64,000 bases of DNA, from assembly GCA_036874045.1 (NCBI GenBank), contig JAZBRI010000011.1:13162001-13226000 (forward strand), given 5' to 3'. This DNA comes from Cymodocea nodosa (lineage: Eukaryota > Streptophyta > Magnoliopsida > Alismatales > Cymodoceaceae). The notes beneath the pieces are model-generated. The model was given only the letters and a program-made list of their open reading frames with translations. It made no database searches and had not been told where the DNA came from. The translations under genes and the position numbers were made by a program. Below are positions 36,001 to 47,490 of this stretch, piece after piece. Within the stretch, counting starts at the first letter, position 1. Every line of letters begins with the position of its first letter.

Positions 36001-39000
36001 TAGGAAATTATTTGTTTGTTTGTTATTATGCATACAGTTCTTGGTATCAGATCTTTTAATGATTCTTAAGATGTTATTTGGTACAGTTTACTGCATGGTT
36101 ATAGTTGATGTTCCTTCATTAATACAACTGTAAATGTTCTATTCAAAACACAGGGAATTGTCTCTCAGCAATCACATGGCTGGTTCAGAAGATCTTGTAA
36201 GAATTAACAGCAATGCTAAATCATTGAATCCAACGGTTACTAGTGAAAAGGAAAAAGTGATCAATCAACACCTTGACAGGGATGGGGGATCTTGTTTTCA
36301 AAGTGGTGTTCTACGGACTAATTGTATTGATTGTTTGGACCGTACAAATGTTGCTCAATATGTATATGGTTTAGCAGCATTAGGCCGTCAGCTCCATACA
36401 ATGGGTTTGACAGACACTGTTAAAGTGGACCATAACAGCAGCATTGCAGCAACGCTCATGGATATGTACCAAAATATGGGAGATGCTTTAGCTCAACAAT
36501 ATGGAGGCTCTGCAGCACATAACACAGTATGATTCTTCTTGCATAATTGCTCAACAAGGTTGCGTTGGAATTCTTCATATAGTTTGTAAGCATGCTTTCT
36601 TAGTACATTGATTTCCACATCTTGATCTACGGAGTTTGTGAAAGTGAGGGAATTTTACGAATAATTCAAATACACGATGGTGAGAGTAGTTGCACAGAAA
36701 CAACAAAATTATCAGAAAGGATGCTTTTCTTTTCTTTTGAAAAAAAGTTAATATGCAAGACATTCAAATTTATTCATTGCTATGAAATCTCTAGGAGCTT
36801 AGGCTAACACCCTTTGTGCTTACTACATAAATAAGAAATTAATATATGACTAGAGATCCAAAAAAAATTTTGTTATCCAACCACTTGAACTGGCATTGAT
36901 ATCAGCAAAACTTGTTCTACAGATCTTCCCTGAGAAGCAAGGCAAATGGAAAGCAACCACCCAGTCTCGTGAACTTCTCAAATCTATCAAGCGATACTAC
37001 AGCAATGCATACACAGATGGTGAAAAGCAAGATGCAATAAACTTGTAGTTTTCCTTCCATCCTTTTTATTATTTACTCATACTTTAATCACCATTATTTT
37101 TTGAGCAAGGTGTATCTTATTATTGATAAGTCTCATCTAGAAAGTAATGTACAAGATTAATCAAGAAGGTCAACTAGAAAAAATAGGGATCAAGTGCAAA
37201 AATGAAATTGTCAGGATAAGTGGATCCTAATTAGGTTAATTGGAACTTCTAGATTAAATATATGGTTAATTGTAGGTCTAGTATCCCTATGTACAAGCAA
37301 TTGTTCTCTCCTTTTTAGGCATTATAAGAAAATGTTATTTACTCTCAGAAAAAATTCAAAGAAATAAAAGGGGCTCAATGTGGGTACTGTAAATGGCATA
37401 AAACAAAGGTGTCTTGAAAAAACATACAACATATGAAACTAAAAAATAAAAAATAACTAAAAGTAGGCTGTTGCCTATTCCAATACTTGAGAAGAGATAT
37501 TGTTTTGCTAGCTTGTAAAATCAGTGTGAGTTGTCAAACATTTTCTCATTTCTTTCCAACCATTATTACCACCAACTTGCATGTGGCAGTGGCAACAAAT
37601 CCAACCTTACACTTTTGAAACTGCAATTCTTCAATCAGTATTAGCTCTTGGTGTTCAGAATTCCTGTAGTGGCATGCGATAGGTTTGACAACATTACAAG
37701 ACAGTTCCTATGGAAATGAGGTAAAAGGGATGCTCATATGGTCTATTTCTTTGGCTTCATGATCAAATGTGTAATGACCCAAACCAGGGTGTTGTTTAGG
37801 CCTTCAAGATCTGTGCATTTTCAATTTGGCATTTCATGGGATATGGCTATGGCATCTTTTTGTTGGGTGGGAGGGGTCGAAGGGGATGTGGCAAAACATT
37901 ATCTTGCAAAATGGTATGAAGGCCACTTATCTTTTGAAAACCTTAATCAAGTCAAAAAGAGTGAGGAACGTATAAGGGGATTGTAGAGTGTAGAGATGGT
38001 GGTGGTTGTCTAGAGGAGTTTGCGGGGAAGGGCAAGGGAATAGAGGTGGGCTGCTTTCTTGGAGGAGAGGTGGGTTGGTGCTTGTCCACCATTTGTTTCC
38101 TTCCCTAGCTTGTTTTGAATTGCTGCCACACCAAATGGTAAGGTTTATGAGTGTTTTGTGAGTCGTCCAATAAGGCTGCTTTGTGATATCTTATTGTCTT
38201 AAACTTCTAAGTTCACAGCTTTAACTCTTTTATATGTAGATGTTTGTTAAGTCATCTGTCTAAGTTGCATAAAAACCATTGTGCTTCTTTTCATATTCCA
38301 TCTAGTTTTTATTGTGTGCCTTTTGAGTTGATTCACTTAGACATCTAGGATCTAGCTAGATCTTCATCTATTTCTAGTTTTCACTATTATGTTGTGTTTC
38401 TTGATGATTACTTTAGAGCTTGTGTATATTTTCTTTAAGACAAGTCCTATGTATCTTGTGTAGTCAAATTCATTTTAATGAAATAAAGACTCGAATTTCT
38501 ACTACTGCATGCTTCTTTCATAACAATAAACAATTAGAAATTTTAGATTTTTGGGCATCCCATGGTACTATTCATTAAATTTCCTGGATCCATATATCTT
38601 TGTAGAATAGAGTTAGCCCTACCTAAACAATTTAATATTCTTGACATCACTTGTGTACTCATGATTCAAATGAATGTTCCCAAACATATGTGGTTAAATG
38701 CATTTGTTTTGGTAGGGTATTAATTTAGAGGATGCTATTGACTATTATTTTTGGGAATATTCCTCTACATCATTTTCATCTTAATAAGACTTTCTTTCAT
38801 TTTGTGCACCCATGTCTTTGAATGTATTTTCTATTTTCAATATCATTTTCTTGAGCTTGACAGGCTTTCTCCTCAATCTATTAGAAGCGTCTTTCTAGGG
38901 TATTCCAAAACTAAGATGGGATGTCATCTCTATTGCCCTCATTGAAGTACTTGGTGGCTATCATGTTACATTATGTGTCAGTCTCCTTGAATTTTCAGCC

Positions 39001-42000
39001 TTAATACTGCTTCATACTATGGTAGATATCTCCATACTTCATAATACCAAAACTTTCATTCTTTCGTTTATCATCCCTGAGACTTCCTTTAAGCCTCACG
39101 CAACGTAGGTCTACAGTCATTGTCCATGGGAAGGTGACAGTACGTCCCCCAACTAGTTCAACTTTTGGTGCCGCTGTTCTGAATAATTAAAGTGATTGAC
39201 CTTCGTTATGGTAAGCAGCAATGTTAAAGCTTACCCTCTGTATCTTATGATACCCTTAATTTCAATTTTTGCCAAGTTGCTTTGTCTGTTTCTACTGAAT
39301 CTATTATTAGGAATGACTGAAATGCTGTGGTCATACCACATTCAACACACTCATCTACATGACTTCATGGTGGTTGGTTACTGCCAGGCCTTTGCCATTA
39401 AACATGAAGTAGGTGATTCCACTGAATGACACAAAGGCCACTTAATTGTCAAAAGCTACACTCAAACATATGAATTTGATTATGGAGAGATCTGCTTGAT
39501 GACTCAATGAACTCCTTTTGTGTTCTACCTATTTTAGTCAACAATTAGAACTAGTAACTGCATCAGTTGGGATCCTGGATGTAAAGTTTTCCTTCTAATA
39601 CTGAGAACTTTTAGGATATGTCTTAATGAAGCAACCTCTCCTGAATATGTTTCTTAGGAGGAGAATCTGGTTTGTAGACTCAAGAAAGTCATATATGATC
39701 TTAAGTAAAGCCTTAGGAGTTAGGGCTTGGTTTGAAAATATCAATCATCTTATTATATATGCTCTTGTGTGTCTATGATACCTTAATGGAAACCAAGCTT
39801 TCGGTCTTTGTAAAAAAAGACCAATGCAAATAGTATTATCCTATCAGTATATGCTGACATTCTTCTGATGGGTAGTAATACTACTGCTATTGGAAAAACA
39901 AGGTACCTTGCAAGTCACTTTGTTACTAAAGACTTAGAAAAATCACAATATATCTTGGGAATAGAATTTGCTGCAACAAGGATAGGATGGTACAATTCTG
40001 GAGGAAGTATACTTTGAATGTAGTTTAGAAGGTTGGATTATTTGGATGCGCCTCAGACAAATCTCAATCCTGATTTCTAGGATAACACTTCCTCAATTTC
40101 AAATGAGGCAAATCATTACTGGAGTGTATATGGCAAATTGATGTGACCAAACATGTCTCCTAGCCTCTGTGTGTTAGAGAAGTTTCATTGGATAATTGCA
40201 ATTGCAGTTGTCATTCTGTCCATGTTCATGCATAAACTAAGGGAAGTTTTTCATTGGAATTGAGCTCTCTGTGTATTAGCCTGTATATGGGAACATTAAT
40301 GAAATACCTACTATAAAAGAAGCATATACATGTAGACCTTGAGAGATTTTCTAACTTTACTTTGTAGGGGATAAACTTGACAGTAGTCAACATTAAGATA
40401 CCATACCTATGTTAGGACTCGATTAATATGTACTCCATGATAAGTCACAAGGTTAATGGAGATTAGTTTTCTCTTCAACAATACTCCTAATGAAGTAATA
40501 ATATCATTTTATTCCCCATTTCATGATATTAACAGAACAAGGAAATCATTAACTTGTCTATATTGCTTATCAGATTTTTAGGTTACTTTGAACCCCAAGA
40601 AGGCAAGCCTGCATTATGGGAGTTGGATTCCGATTATTATCTTCATGTTAATAGTGCTGGATCTGAGATACCTTCTACAAACGGAAAGAAGTAAAAATCC
40701 TACACATATTACGTTCCTTTTCTTTTAGTAAATTTCTTAAACTTATTATTCAATCATTTCAGTTCATTAAAAACACCAAGGGTGGAATGCTCTACACTAC
40801 CAGCATCTCAGAATGCAGAATTTCAAATTAATCTTGCTCCTGTCCCAGCTTGCAAAAAAGATTTTGCACGTATGAAATTGACATCATTTGACAAGCTATT
40901 GGAAACCACGGGAAGTTATATAAAGAATGTGAGGCTTTGCAGCGAACTAGATGTAAAAGACAATGGTATTGTGAGCAGTCCTGTGGTAGCACCAGATGCA
41001 GCGTAATGTTTCTATTAACCTATTCTGTTCCATTGTATATCATCTCTTATTCTGCTTTAATTTTTTTTCTTTTTAAGGGCTAAAAAAATTTTTAAACCTT
41101 GACAATCAATTCAAACACATGGATGACAAGATTTAAAATAACATTTGTAAATACTAATTGGAAGTTATTTTTTGTAAGATAAAACATGAGTACCATGGGA
41201 ATTACCTTATTTTTATGGATCTCAATAGTTACCGTGGTAGTGTATGAATATGCTTTTCTTTAAATATTTATTTCCTATACCTTCCTAGTATTTTGCAACA
41301 TTTTGTTCTTGTCTTTGTTCATATTAATGATAGATATTTCCGATATTAGTTGTTGTGAGTTTTAATCATTGTCCCTCACAAATTCTTCATTTGGATGCAC
41401 ACTGTTTTCTATAGACATTTCAGACTTTGACAATGTATTTTGTGATCAAAATTGAAGATCTTTACAATTATGTTGCAGTGAAATACAACTCAAAAGTCAA
41501 AATTGGCTTTTTGGTCAGAGAAAGCAGGAAGAGAGTGTTGCTGCCCCTAAAATTGGTCTAGTTGACAATGGAGCACAATGCAGAGAAAACTTCACCATTG
41601 ATGAATATGGCGACTTGAGCTCAAATGTGCCCAACAACGAAGATCTCTTCAGAAGGTATTTTACAATGCTAAGTAATGACACCGGATTGGCGGATCCCTT
41701 CCAGTGTTACTTTCTTTTATCAAATTTTGTCTACCAACCTGGGTAGTATCTGCTTGTGTCTAAGAATTTGTTTTGTTACATTTCTATCTAAAATGAAATT
41801 TACGAAATTCAACAATACTTGTAGTTGTAAAGGTTTAGTTGTAATATTTAGGAATTACAATAATCAGTAATGGAAAAATTATAATTGATGTTCATAGTAT
41901 TAAAATAGGATGAATAAAGTTGAAAAATGCATCAGAAGTGTTATGTAATAAAAGTGCAACTTGAAAATTAAAAGTACAAATTTATAAGATATATATTTGC

Positions 42001-42167
42001 CTAGCTACACTGCATGATACACTAGTTTAGACTTTAGAGTGTTGAGCTGTTAAACATTAAAACTTTGTATAAGAAAGATGAGAATACTAAGTTTGATGAT
42101 CAGAAACATAAGAAATAAGTTAAAAATGCTTTTATTTGAAATAGGATAGAAGTTGCACCTATTGTGG

Positions 42168-42207
<40 letters not shown>

Positions 42208-42952
42208 TAATTTGGCTATATCTATGGAAAACATTGATGCACCTTCAGGGAAAGGAGAATTAATTAATCTGGGTTAAACTAAAAGAGCCTGAGAAAGACA
42301 AAATTCTTTGGTTAGAAATAGTGAAGAAAATTTAAAATTACATAATTTAATGAAGGATAGAAATAAATGGAAAACGAGTATTTATGTGGTTAACTCTGCA
42401 GGCTGAGATTAAGACGTTGATTGCTGTTATCAGTTACTGTAGCTTTTGGAGAATTGATAGAAATAGATCCTTCCTGACGAAATATTCACATGTTATAGTT
42501 ACCTGAATTCTACTGCTAATGGAGATCAGAACTGGTATGATGATACGTTGATATATGTTCAAGATGAGAGCAGTGAAGAATATCGGCATTATGCCAAACT
42601 ATGTCAGGTAAAGCAAATTTTTGATATGCTTGTGCAAACAGAGAGGAGTGCTGGTGCATGCCATAGGTTTGCAGTTGTAGCTCCTCAATAACATTTAATT
42701 TCATATTTAGGAGTCGCTAAAGCTTAAGGCTTTTGCTTCAAGAGCCAAGCTTTGTAACCGATTCATCTGTATCTACAGGATATTGCAATCGATCCTTTTC
42801 AGCATGACCCAGATAAGGAGAAACATTACGAGACAGCTTTGCGGTTAGGTCTAGGCAATGCAGATGATACTCTTGTTGAAGCAGAAATGGAAGCTGCCTT
42901 AAGGGAATCTAGTCGGATAGGATCTGACCTTGGGATCAGCCCTAGCCTGTAG
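21032..42952 (+). CDS. SAC-domain phosphoinositide phosphatase (FIG4-like, plant SAC2-5 group)
   Basis: Exons: 21032-21166, 21263-21467, 21590-21755, 21833-22055, 22489-22565, 26270-26454, 26556-26653, 34816-34949, 35040-35168, 36154-36526, 36923-37044, 40574-40690, 40763-41002, 41479-41655, 42499-42607, 42779-42952. All phases agree and give 887 aa. The SAC domain begins at [17 protein letters not shown]. It carries the catalytic CX5R(T/S) motif as C508-IDCLD-R514-T515, followed by [14 protein letters not shown]. Yeast/animal FIG4 and plant SAC2-5 turn over PI(3,5)P2 on vacuolar or endosomal membranes; that role is inferred from family. The C-terminal 270 residues match the plant-specific extension. 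Intron 3 has a GC donor (21755|21756). Introns 5, 7, 11 and 14 are long; introns 7, 11 and 14 hold retroelement relics. No break was found in the coding sequence. Confidence 0.9.
21756..21832 (+). other. Likely GC-AG intron of the SAC gene
   Basis: Exon 3 ends CTTAG|GCAAGA. This joins NELR to [15 protein letters not shown], the conserved order. A GT 23 bases further on (CACA|GTGAAA) would also keep the frame but would insert extra residues (QENLQS) not expected in the family, and it is a weak donor. Confidence 0.65.
22566..26269 (+). other. SAC intron 5, no recognised content
   Basis: This is 3.7 kb of AT-rich sequence. The frames present are short and show no family resemblance on either strand. 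Confidence 0.5.
27330..28984 (+). mobile_element. LINE (L1-like) reverse transcriptase fragment, 5' part
   Basis: Broken plus-strand frames show plant L1-like RT landmarks. [17 protein letters not shown]...HRPVSLRN...ITKVLSN lies at 27490-27640, [15 protein letters not shown] near 27760, and a thumb-like [16 protein letters not shown]...HLSGW near 28385-28455. [21 protein letters not shown] (28865-28925) is the region before the zinc-finger-like C-terminus. Stops and frameshifts are frequent. The frame ends abruptly at about 28984, where Copia sequence begins on the other strand. The remaining C-terminal part reappears at 33593. Confidence 0.75.
27752..27888 (+). repeat. Local duplication inside the LINE RT frame
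   Basis: A segment encoding IDFQ(N/K)TFDKV...NFLLG occurs twice, at 27752-27809 and 27831-27888. The two copies are similar but not identical, so the duplication is old or the copies diverged after it. Confidence 0.7.
29821..31559. mobile_element. 1.74-kb insertion nested in the Copia relic, 8-bp target duplication
   Basis: TGAAAGGA flanks both sides (29813-29820 and 31560-31567). Removing the insert plus one copy restores Copia sequence: [14 protein letters not shown] runs directly into the segment leading to FDLIHCDIW with family-like spacing. The insert has no coding capacity that I can see. Its left end carries the G-run/GTGAATAG motif (29837-29852), which is common in plant LTR-like sequences. 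Its ends are not TG...CA and no terminal inverted repeat is visible. An 8-bp duplication would suit a hAT-type element, while the interior looks LTR-like. Class is unresolved. Confidence 0.7.
30753..31380. repeat. Array of hairpin-forming repeats with TTTTCGGA/TCCGAAAA arms
   Basis: About eight degenerate copies were seen, starting near 30753, 30880, 30921, 31007, 31048, 31207, 31274 and 31349. The clearest unit is TTTTCGGATAGTTAC, a few bases, then GTAACCTTCCGAAAA (31049-31081). Its arms pair over 15 bp with two mismatches. A second subtype reads TTTTCGGATATTTAC...GATAACTTTTCGATTCTTAAG (31007-31046). The two subtypes alternate in places. Confidence 0.75.
33433..33444 (-). other. Copia primer binding site relic
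   Basis: The minus strand reads TAGTATTAGAGC, close to the TGGTATCAGAGC initiator-tRNA primer binding site typical of Copia elements. It lies directly beside the putative 5' LTR and upstream of gag. Confidence 0.6.
33593..34140 (+). mobile_element. LINE C-terminal fragment (zf-RVT), continuation after the Copia insertion
   Basis: The plus strand reads [25 protein letters not shown] (about 33750-33825), the zf-RVT C-x2-C...H-x3-C pattern at the end of plant L1-like RT proteins. It follows a segment with a [12 protein letters not shown] context at 33615. With the fragment ending at 28984 it makes one LINE split by the Copia insertion. Confidence 0.7.
35760..35905. repeat. Possible small foldback element (MITE-like)
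   Basis: GGTGGCATTTGGTTGCG at the left and TGGCGTTTTCAGAACC...GAAAATGCCAAA at the right form an imperfect inverted repeat with GGCATTT ends, inside SAC intron 9. Ends and target duplication were not established. Confidence 0.3.
38270..40260 (+). mobile_element. Degenerate Copia pol fragment in SAC intron 11
   Basis: Plus-strand broken frames follow the Copia pol order. Integrase core: [10 protein letters not shown]...[19 protein letters not shown] at 38320-38440. HMWLNAF and [22 protein letters not shown] lie at 38685-38925. The RT N-terminal [16 protein letters not shown] is near 39435-39490. The RT C-terminal [26 protein letters not shown] is at 39892-39970. Many stops are present and no LTR was seen. 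It is a different lineage from, and in opposite orientation to, the Copia in intron 7. Confidence 0.75.
42050..42475 (+). mobile_element. RTE-type LINE 3' tail in SAC intron 14
   Basis: The plus strand reads [26 protein letters not shown], then [17 protein letters not shown]...[12 protein letters not shown]. This is the end of RTE-like LINE proteins (EMRMLRWM..., VGVAPI, EDLK...DRxxWRxxIHVAD). It is followed by a GTTGATTGCTGTTATC-type tail like the TTGTTG tails of these elements. The exon at 42499 begins just beyond it. An (AT)n tract has expanded within it. Confidence 0.7.
42172..42204. repeat. (AT)n microsatellite
   Basis: A pure AT dinucleotide run within the RTE relic in SAC intron 14. 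Confidence 0.9.
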
Positions 42953-44588
42953 AACTCTGCAAAGAATTCGAAGTGGACACTGATCAGATGGAAGATTTAG
43001 GATTAGAAATAATCTATAAGGCAGAATTATTTACAGTAACGCCCTTTGGATTCTGAATCTCCGACATTTCGTTTTACCACGTTCATTTTGATGATTGGCA
43101 AGAGGAAGATGTATATATGCAGTTGTTTCCTCTAGTTAAGTTATTTTGCTTCCCTCCTACATTACATTTTTTTTTGTCAGGAGGGGTTGTTTCAAGCACA
43201 ACTATTGTTTTTATTTTTCTGATTGCTTCATCAAATTGTGAATTTATTATAGATGTGAACGACGTTCTTCGTTTGTCTAAATAGAAAGTTTTACTTGCTG
43301 TGCTACTGGGAAGTATTTCTGGTCTTGCCATGCCATAGGTCTTGGAATAACTCGATGATTTTTATCCTTAGCTTCTTTTCTTTGCTTCTCTTTTCTTACT
43401 TTATGGTGCAGGGTATGCAGGTAAAAATGTAATGAAGATATAAATGTTAAGATAGATAAGTAATGATATGATAAAAGATAAATTTAAAAGTAAATTCATC
43501 AAAAATAAAGTTACTTATAGAAACTCAGCCATAAAAGGTAAAAAAAGCTTTCAAGTTAATAGATGATTTAGTAATTGACAAATGATATATAAAACTATTT
43601 TTGGTTGATGTTACGTGATAGGATTAAGGTGGTCGGTTACTTTTCCTTGGTTTTCTTGCCTCCATTGTTCCCACTCTCTCCCTCTCGTCCCTACGAGGCT
43701 ACGACTTGATTGTTATTACGTCTGCCTTCATCACCTCTGTCAGACTGCCTTTTGTGGTTGTGGCAATGAATCTTTTGTGATGATGGCGTTTAGAATTTAC
43801 ATGTGCAAAAGTCGCTTAAACGAATAGCATTTGCAGTAGTTGTGAAGGACATGTTCCAATAATTAGAGCTCAATCGATGCAGAGATAAGTTCTTCGGTAC
43901 ATGCAGAAAAATTTAATGTAGGTGGTAGTGTAGTAGCACGAGAGAAATAGTAAAGCTTTGGGTTTTTTTTAATTATTGTTCTTGATAATTGTGTTTTTTT
44001 ACAGTTACTAGGGTTTTTACTTTTAAAAATAAAAAATTTGAAAACAACTACAATAAACTTTTCCGCAAATATAATTTCACGGTAATACATGTTGAGATGA
44101 GAGTAACCGTTAGATTTTATTATTAGATAACTGTAAATACATGGTAAAACTTTTTTGTTTAATTAAATATTTATTAAGTATCGATCCTTGATCTATGTTT
44201 TTAAAATTCACAAATTTTTGTTGAATTCCAACCATTTATTTTTAAATTAAAAAAATGAATATCACTTAGATTAAACTGAAAATTCAATACATACTAAATT
44301 ATAACATAGATTAGATAATTACATAAATAGATTTTAAAGTTGAAGTTAAATAATCTCATAAAAAGCTCTTTAATTAAATTGAATGTGCTTTTGATGTTGT
44401 TGATCCAGAACTTTTTAAATATATTATTTCTACAACGACGCTGTTGCTCTGATTTAAGTGAGCAAAGAAATGGTTTATGATGATTTTTGGAAAAAAAAAA
44501 AAAAAAGATATGCACGAGGAGAGAAGGCTGTGGATGCAAAAGCAAGTGCTTAACGTGAATCTTTTAGCAGAGGAAAAGCTAAAGATAC
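42953..44588. other. SAC 3' flank and intergenic DNA
   Basis: The SAC 3' untranslated region probably extends a few hundred bases from 42953. The rest is AT-rich with a short more GC-rich patch at 43640-43760 that codes for nothing recognisable. No further gene was seen. Confidence 0.5.
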
Positions 44589-44669
44589 GTCGACAGCAGG
44601 ATTCGAACCTGCGCGGGCGTAACCCAACAGATTTCAAGTCTGTCTCCTTGACCACTCGGACATATCGAC
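44589..44669 (-). tRNA. tRNA-Ser (anticodon UGA)
   Basis: An 81-nt minus-strand sequence folds as a class II tRNA. A 7-bp acceptor stem pairs GTCGATA with TGTCGAC. The anticodon stem-loop is CAGACTTGAAATCTG with anticodon TGA. There is a variable arm (TTGGGTTACGCCCGC region), and the T arm is GCAGGTTCGAATCCTGC. No CCA is encoded, as is normal for nuclear genes. A TTTT run about 15 bases downstream can end polymerase III transcription. Box A and box B sequences are intact. Confidence 0.95.
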
Positions 44670-45465
44670 GTTAACAGTAATTACATTTTCCATAAAATAG
44701 TAATTTTTTTAAATGTGCAATTCGGATCCAATCACCACCAGTGTACTACTGTCTACGGATGCGAGGTACTCTGGCGTGTGACCATTAACAGAGTTCCGTT
44801 GAATCAGGACAGATTCAACAATAAACTGCAAAGACTCATGATGCCATTTATTTTTAAATCAATTCACCCTACACCCATCTCTTAGTGTATGTATGATCAA
44901 CCTGCTGAGAGAGGACACCTAGAAATCCTTAAGTGGTCTATTGGCAAAGTTGCTGTCGTTGAGTACCAGATACCTTCCTGCAAAGGAGAGCCAGAATAAA
45001 ACATGATAATATATGCATACATGTCTTCAACAGGCTGCCAACACCATTGATAAACTCTTCCTCTGTTGTTTGTCTTTTACAGAACATCTACCCACCCATC
45101 ATCATCAAACAAAGCAACATTAATTATGTTTGGTAGGCAACAACATCTGATTGTGATTAGATATTTGATTTGATGAGCAGCATTGCTTGGAAGTCACATG
45201 AAGGTGTGACAGAGGAAGATTGCTCTGATTTAGAAAATGTACAGAAAGGAAATAACCAAAGATCTTCCTCCAGTCCAACATGCCATCCCATGGCAACCAC
45301 CCACTTCTATGTTTGGCAGTCCCATCGCCTCCATTCCCCACCCACCACCTCCCTCCGTTTTATGCTCCCCTTCTTCCCCTCAATCCATGTCTTCTCCATC
45401 TCTTCCTCCAAGAAGAAGAAGAAGAAGAAGAAGAGGAGGAGGAGGAGGAGGAGGAGGAGGAGGAG
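44670..45465. other. Intergenic and 5' leader of the next gene
   Basis: No gene was recognised. The right end holds a (GAA)n/(GGA)n triplet run (45412-45465) abutting the next start codon. The upstream in-frame extension would encode a poly-Glu tract preceded by unconserved sequence and is more likely leader. Confidence 0.5.
45412..45465. repeat. (GAA)n(GGA)n compound triplet repeat
   Basis: An uninterrupted purine triplet run directly upstream of the ATG at 45466. Confidence 0.9.
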
Positions 45466-45999
45466 ATGACTGGGTACATGAAGGTGGAGCAAGACACACC
45501 AAAGTTGGCGACCAAGCGGAGGCCAACCTCACTCAAACGTTCGTCCTCGACATCACATCCGCTCGCCAAGGAAACCCAGCACCACCCATTGTTCGACGGC
45601 TCCGCCAAGCACTCCTGCCCGGTAAAACCCACCAAGACCCTGCCCAGGACGCGGTCCTCCGTCACCCACAGGTACAGGTCCTCGCGCCAGAAGAGAAGCA
45701 ACGGCACGGTTCCCGGAACCCTGAGAAAGGCCTTCTCGACGAGGAAGACGGCGTCGGTCGTGGACGCGTACCGGAGGATCCGAGACACCGACGACGTCAG
45801 AAACAGAGACGGTGTCGGAAATGTCGAAGTTGACGACGAGGACGACGACGACGGTGGTGGTGGTGGTGACTGCGACACCGACGGTAAGATGCCGCAGACG
45901 GAAGGGAGGAGGGGTGGTAAGAAGAAGGGGAAGGTGGTCCGGGCATGGAAGCGCATCTTTGGGATCAAACCCAAGAAGCCGGCCGGCGTCGGCGTGTAG
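45466..45999 (+). CDS. Small basic protein, unrecognised
   Basis: This is a GC-rich single-exon frame of 177 aa starting MTGYMKVEQDTPKLATKRR. It has a Lys/Arg/Ser/Thr-rich N-terminal half (LKRSSSTS, VTHRYRSSRQKRS) and a possible helix (LRKAFSTRKTASVVDAYRRI). An acidic Asp/Gly block follows (DDEDDDDGGGGG, about residues 124-135), and then a very basic end (GKKKGKVVRAWKRIFGIKPKKP). I do not recognise the family. Basic clusters suggest nuclear targeting or nucleic acid/membrane binding, but that is speculation. Codon composition (high GC3) resembles the AP180 and TPS genes here, which supports it being a real gene. The upstream in-frame ATG at 45280 would add a poly-Glu run and is less likely. 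The 243-codon antisense frame is a shadow rich in poly-Ser. Confidence 0.6.
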   Translation: MTGYMKVEQDTPKLATKRRPTSLKRSSSTSHPLAKETQHHPLFDGSAKHSCPVKPTKTLPRTRSSVTHRYRSSRQKRSNGTVPGTLRKAFSTRKTASVVDAYRRIRDTDDVRNRDGVGNVEVDDEDDDDGGGGGDCDTDGKMPQTEGRRGGKKKGKVVRAWKRIFGIKPKKPAGVGV

Positions 46000-47374
46000 G
46001 GGCTGGAAGTTCTATACTTTTCTCGCCGCCGGTAGAAAAAATAATAATAATTGAGGATTATAATAAACATAAATGTCACTTCCTTTCTCATACCATCATT
46101 TATTTTAAAAAATCCATTAATTATGTAACAATTTATTTTCGGTACTAATTTTAAATTAGGTTAAATATTCCAGAAGGTCTTGCTTTACAATATGTACAAG
46201 TTGTGTCATCGACGAAACAAATCACGTTACATTTGTACTCAATCGTGCTGTATTTATTTTATATCAATAGAAGAATAAAATTGAAAGGAATATGTGTTCT
46301 TCATATAATGTATATTTTATTCATTCGTAAGTCACATCAAGAAGAAACTTGATAAACTTCACATATATAATGTTGGAATATCGTAGAATAGAATTATCGA
46401 AGCCAACAAGCAAGTGGTCTAAGAAAATTGGTGAAAAGCTTTGAGATTACATTAATACCTAATTAAGAAATCTATTTAAACTTGTTCATGATAATTTTCA
46501 ATTAAGTGTTGTGCAAAAATATATTTAAATTTATTAAATTACGAAAAAGTCATATATCCTAAGGTAATGAAATAAATTCTCATGACTCTCGGATTCAAGT
46601 CATCGAATCAGAGACTACATTTCAAAAAGAATTACGAGAAAATCAAATTACAGATTGAGTGTGAGGTTTACTAAGGTTGTAATGGTTAAGAGTTGGCCTT
46701 AAACAAGATTAACAAGCTTGACAACATAATTTGTTAAGATATTTGCGAACAAAAAAAAAATTGAACTTAAGTGAAAAAGCCTAGATTAATCAGGGTGAAT
46801 TATTATAAAATCTTCTATAAAAAATTTCATACTTAATTTTCACTGTACATTTTTTTAGTGAAATTATCAATCTTAACACATTGAGGTTTATCAAGATATC
46901 AAAAAAATTTTATCTTACATATAATTCTAAATATTAAAACTAATTCAATTTCTAAGAGTACTTAAGATTAACAGGTCAAGTTAACACAAGTGGCATATGA
47001 TTGTCTGCCGCGATGATGGAAAAATCTTCTCACCACCGTTTGATCATAAGTTTGAAATCACAGAATACTTTTATAAAGAAAAAGTTAACGCCACTGGTCG
47101 AGATGTTTCAAATAACAAGTCTAATGTTAAATGGAAGGAATTCTTAACAAAATTATCAACAAATAATATCAAAAAATTCTATTTATAAAATAATAACTAC
47201 AAAAGAAAATGTGGAATAGTTAATTAAGGTAAGAATATGGAGGCATGATTAAAAAAAAATAGATATATTTTCTTTGATATTTCTCAAAAAATTAATTTTG
47301 TTGGAATTAAAAAGTTACGTAATTCAATGACGAAAGGAATTTTAATTTTAAAAAATAATAAAAAGTAAATATTG
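46000..47374. other. AT-rich intergenic DNA
   Basis: No gene, RNA or element was recognised. Short frames are unremarkable. Confidence 0.5.
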
Positions 47375-47459
47375 TCCTTGGATGTTTTATAAATATCTGC
47401 TTTCTTCCACGAGCTGTCTCTGTGTCCCAATTCGCCTTCTGTTCTCACGAAGTAGTGGA

Positions 47460-47490
<31 letters not shown>

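Noticed and set aside
45360..46091. 243-codon minus-strand open frame with poly-Ser
   Set aside because: Antisense shadow of the GC-rich 177-aa gene and of the GGA triplet repeat.
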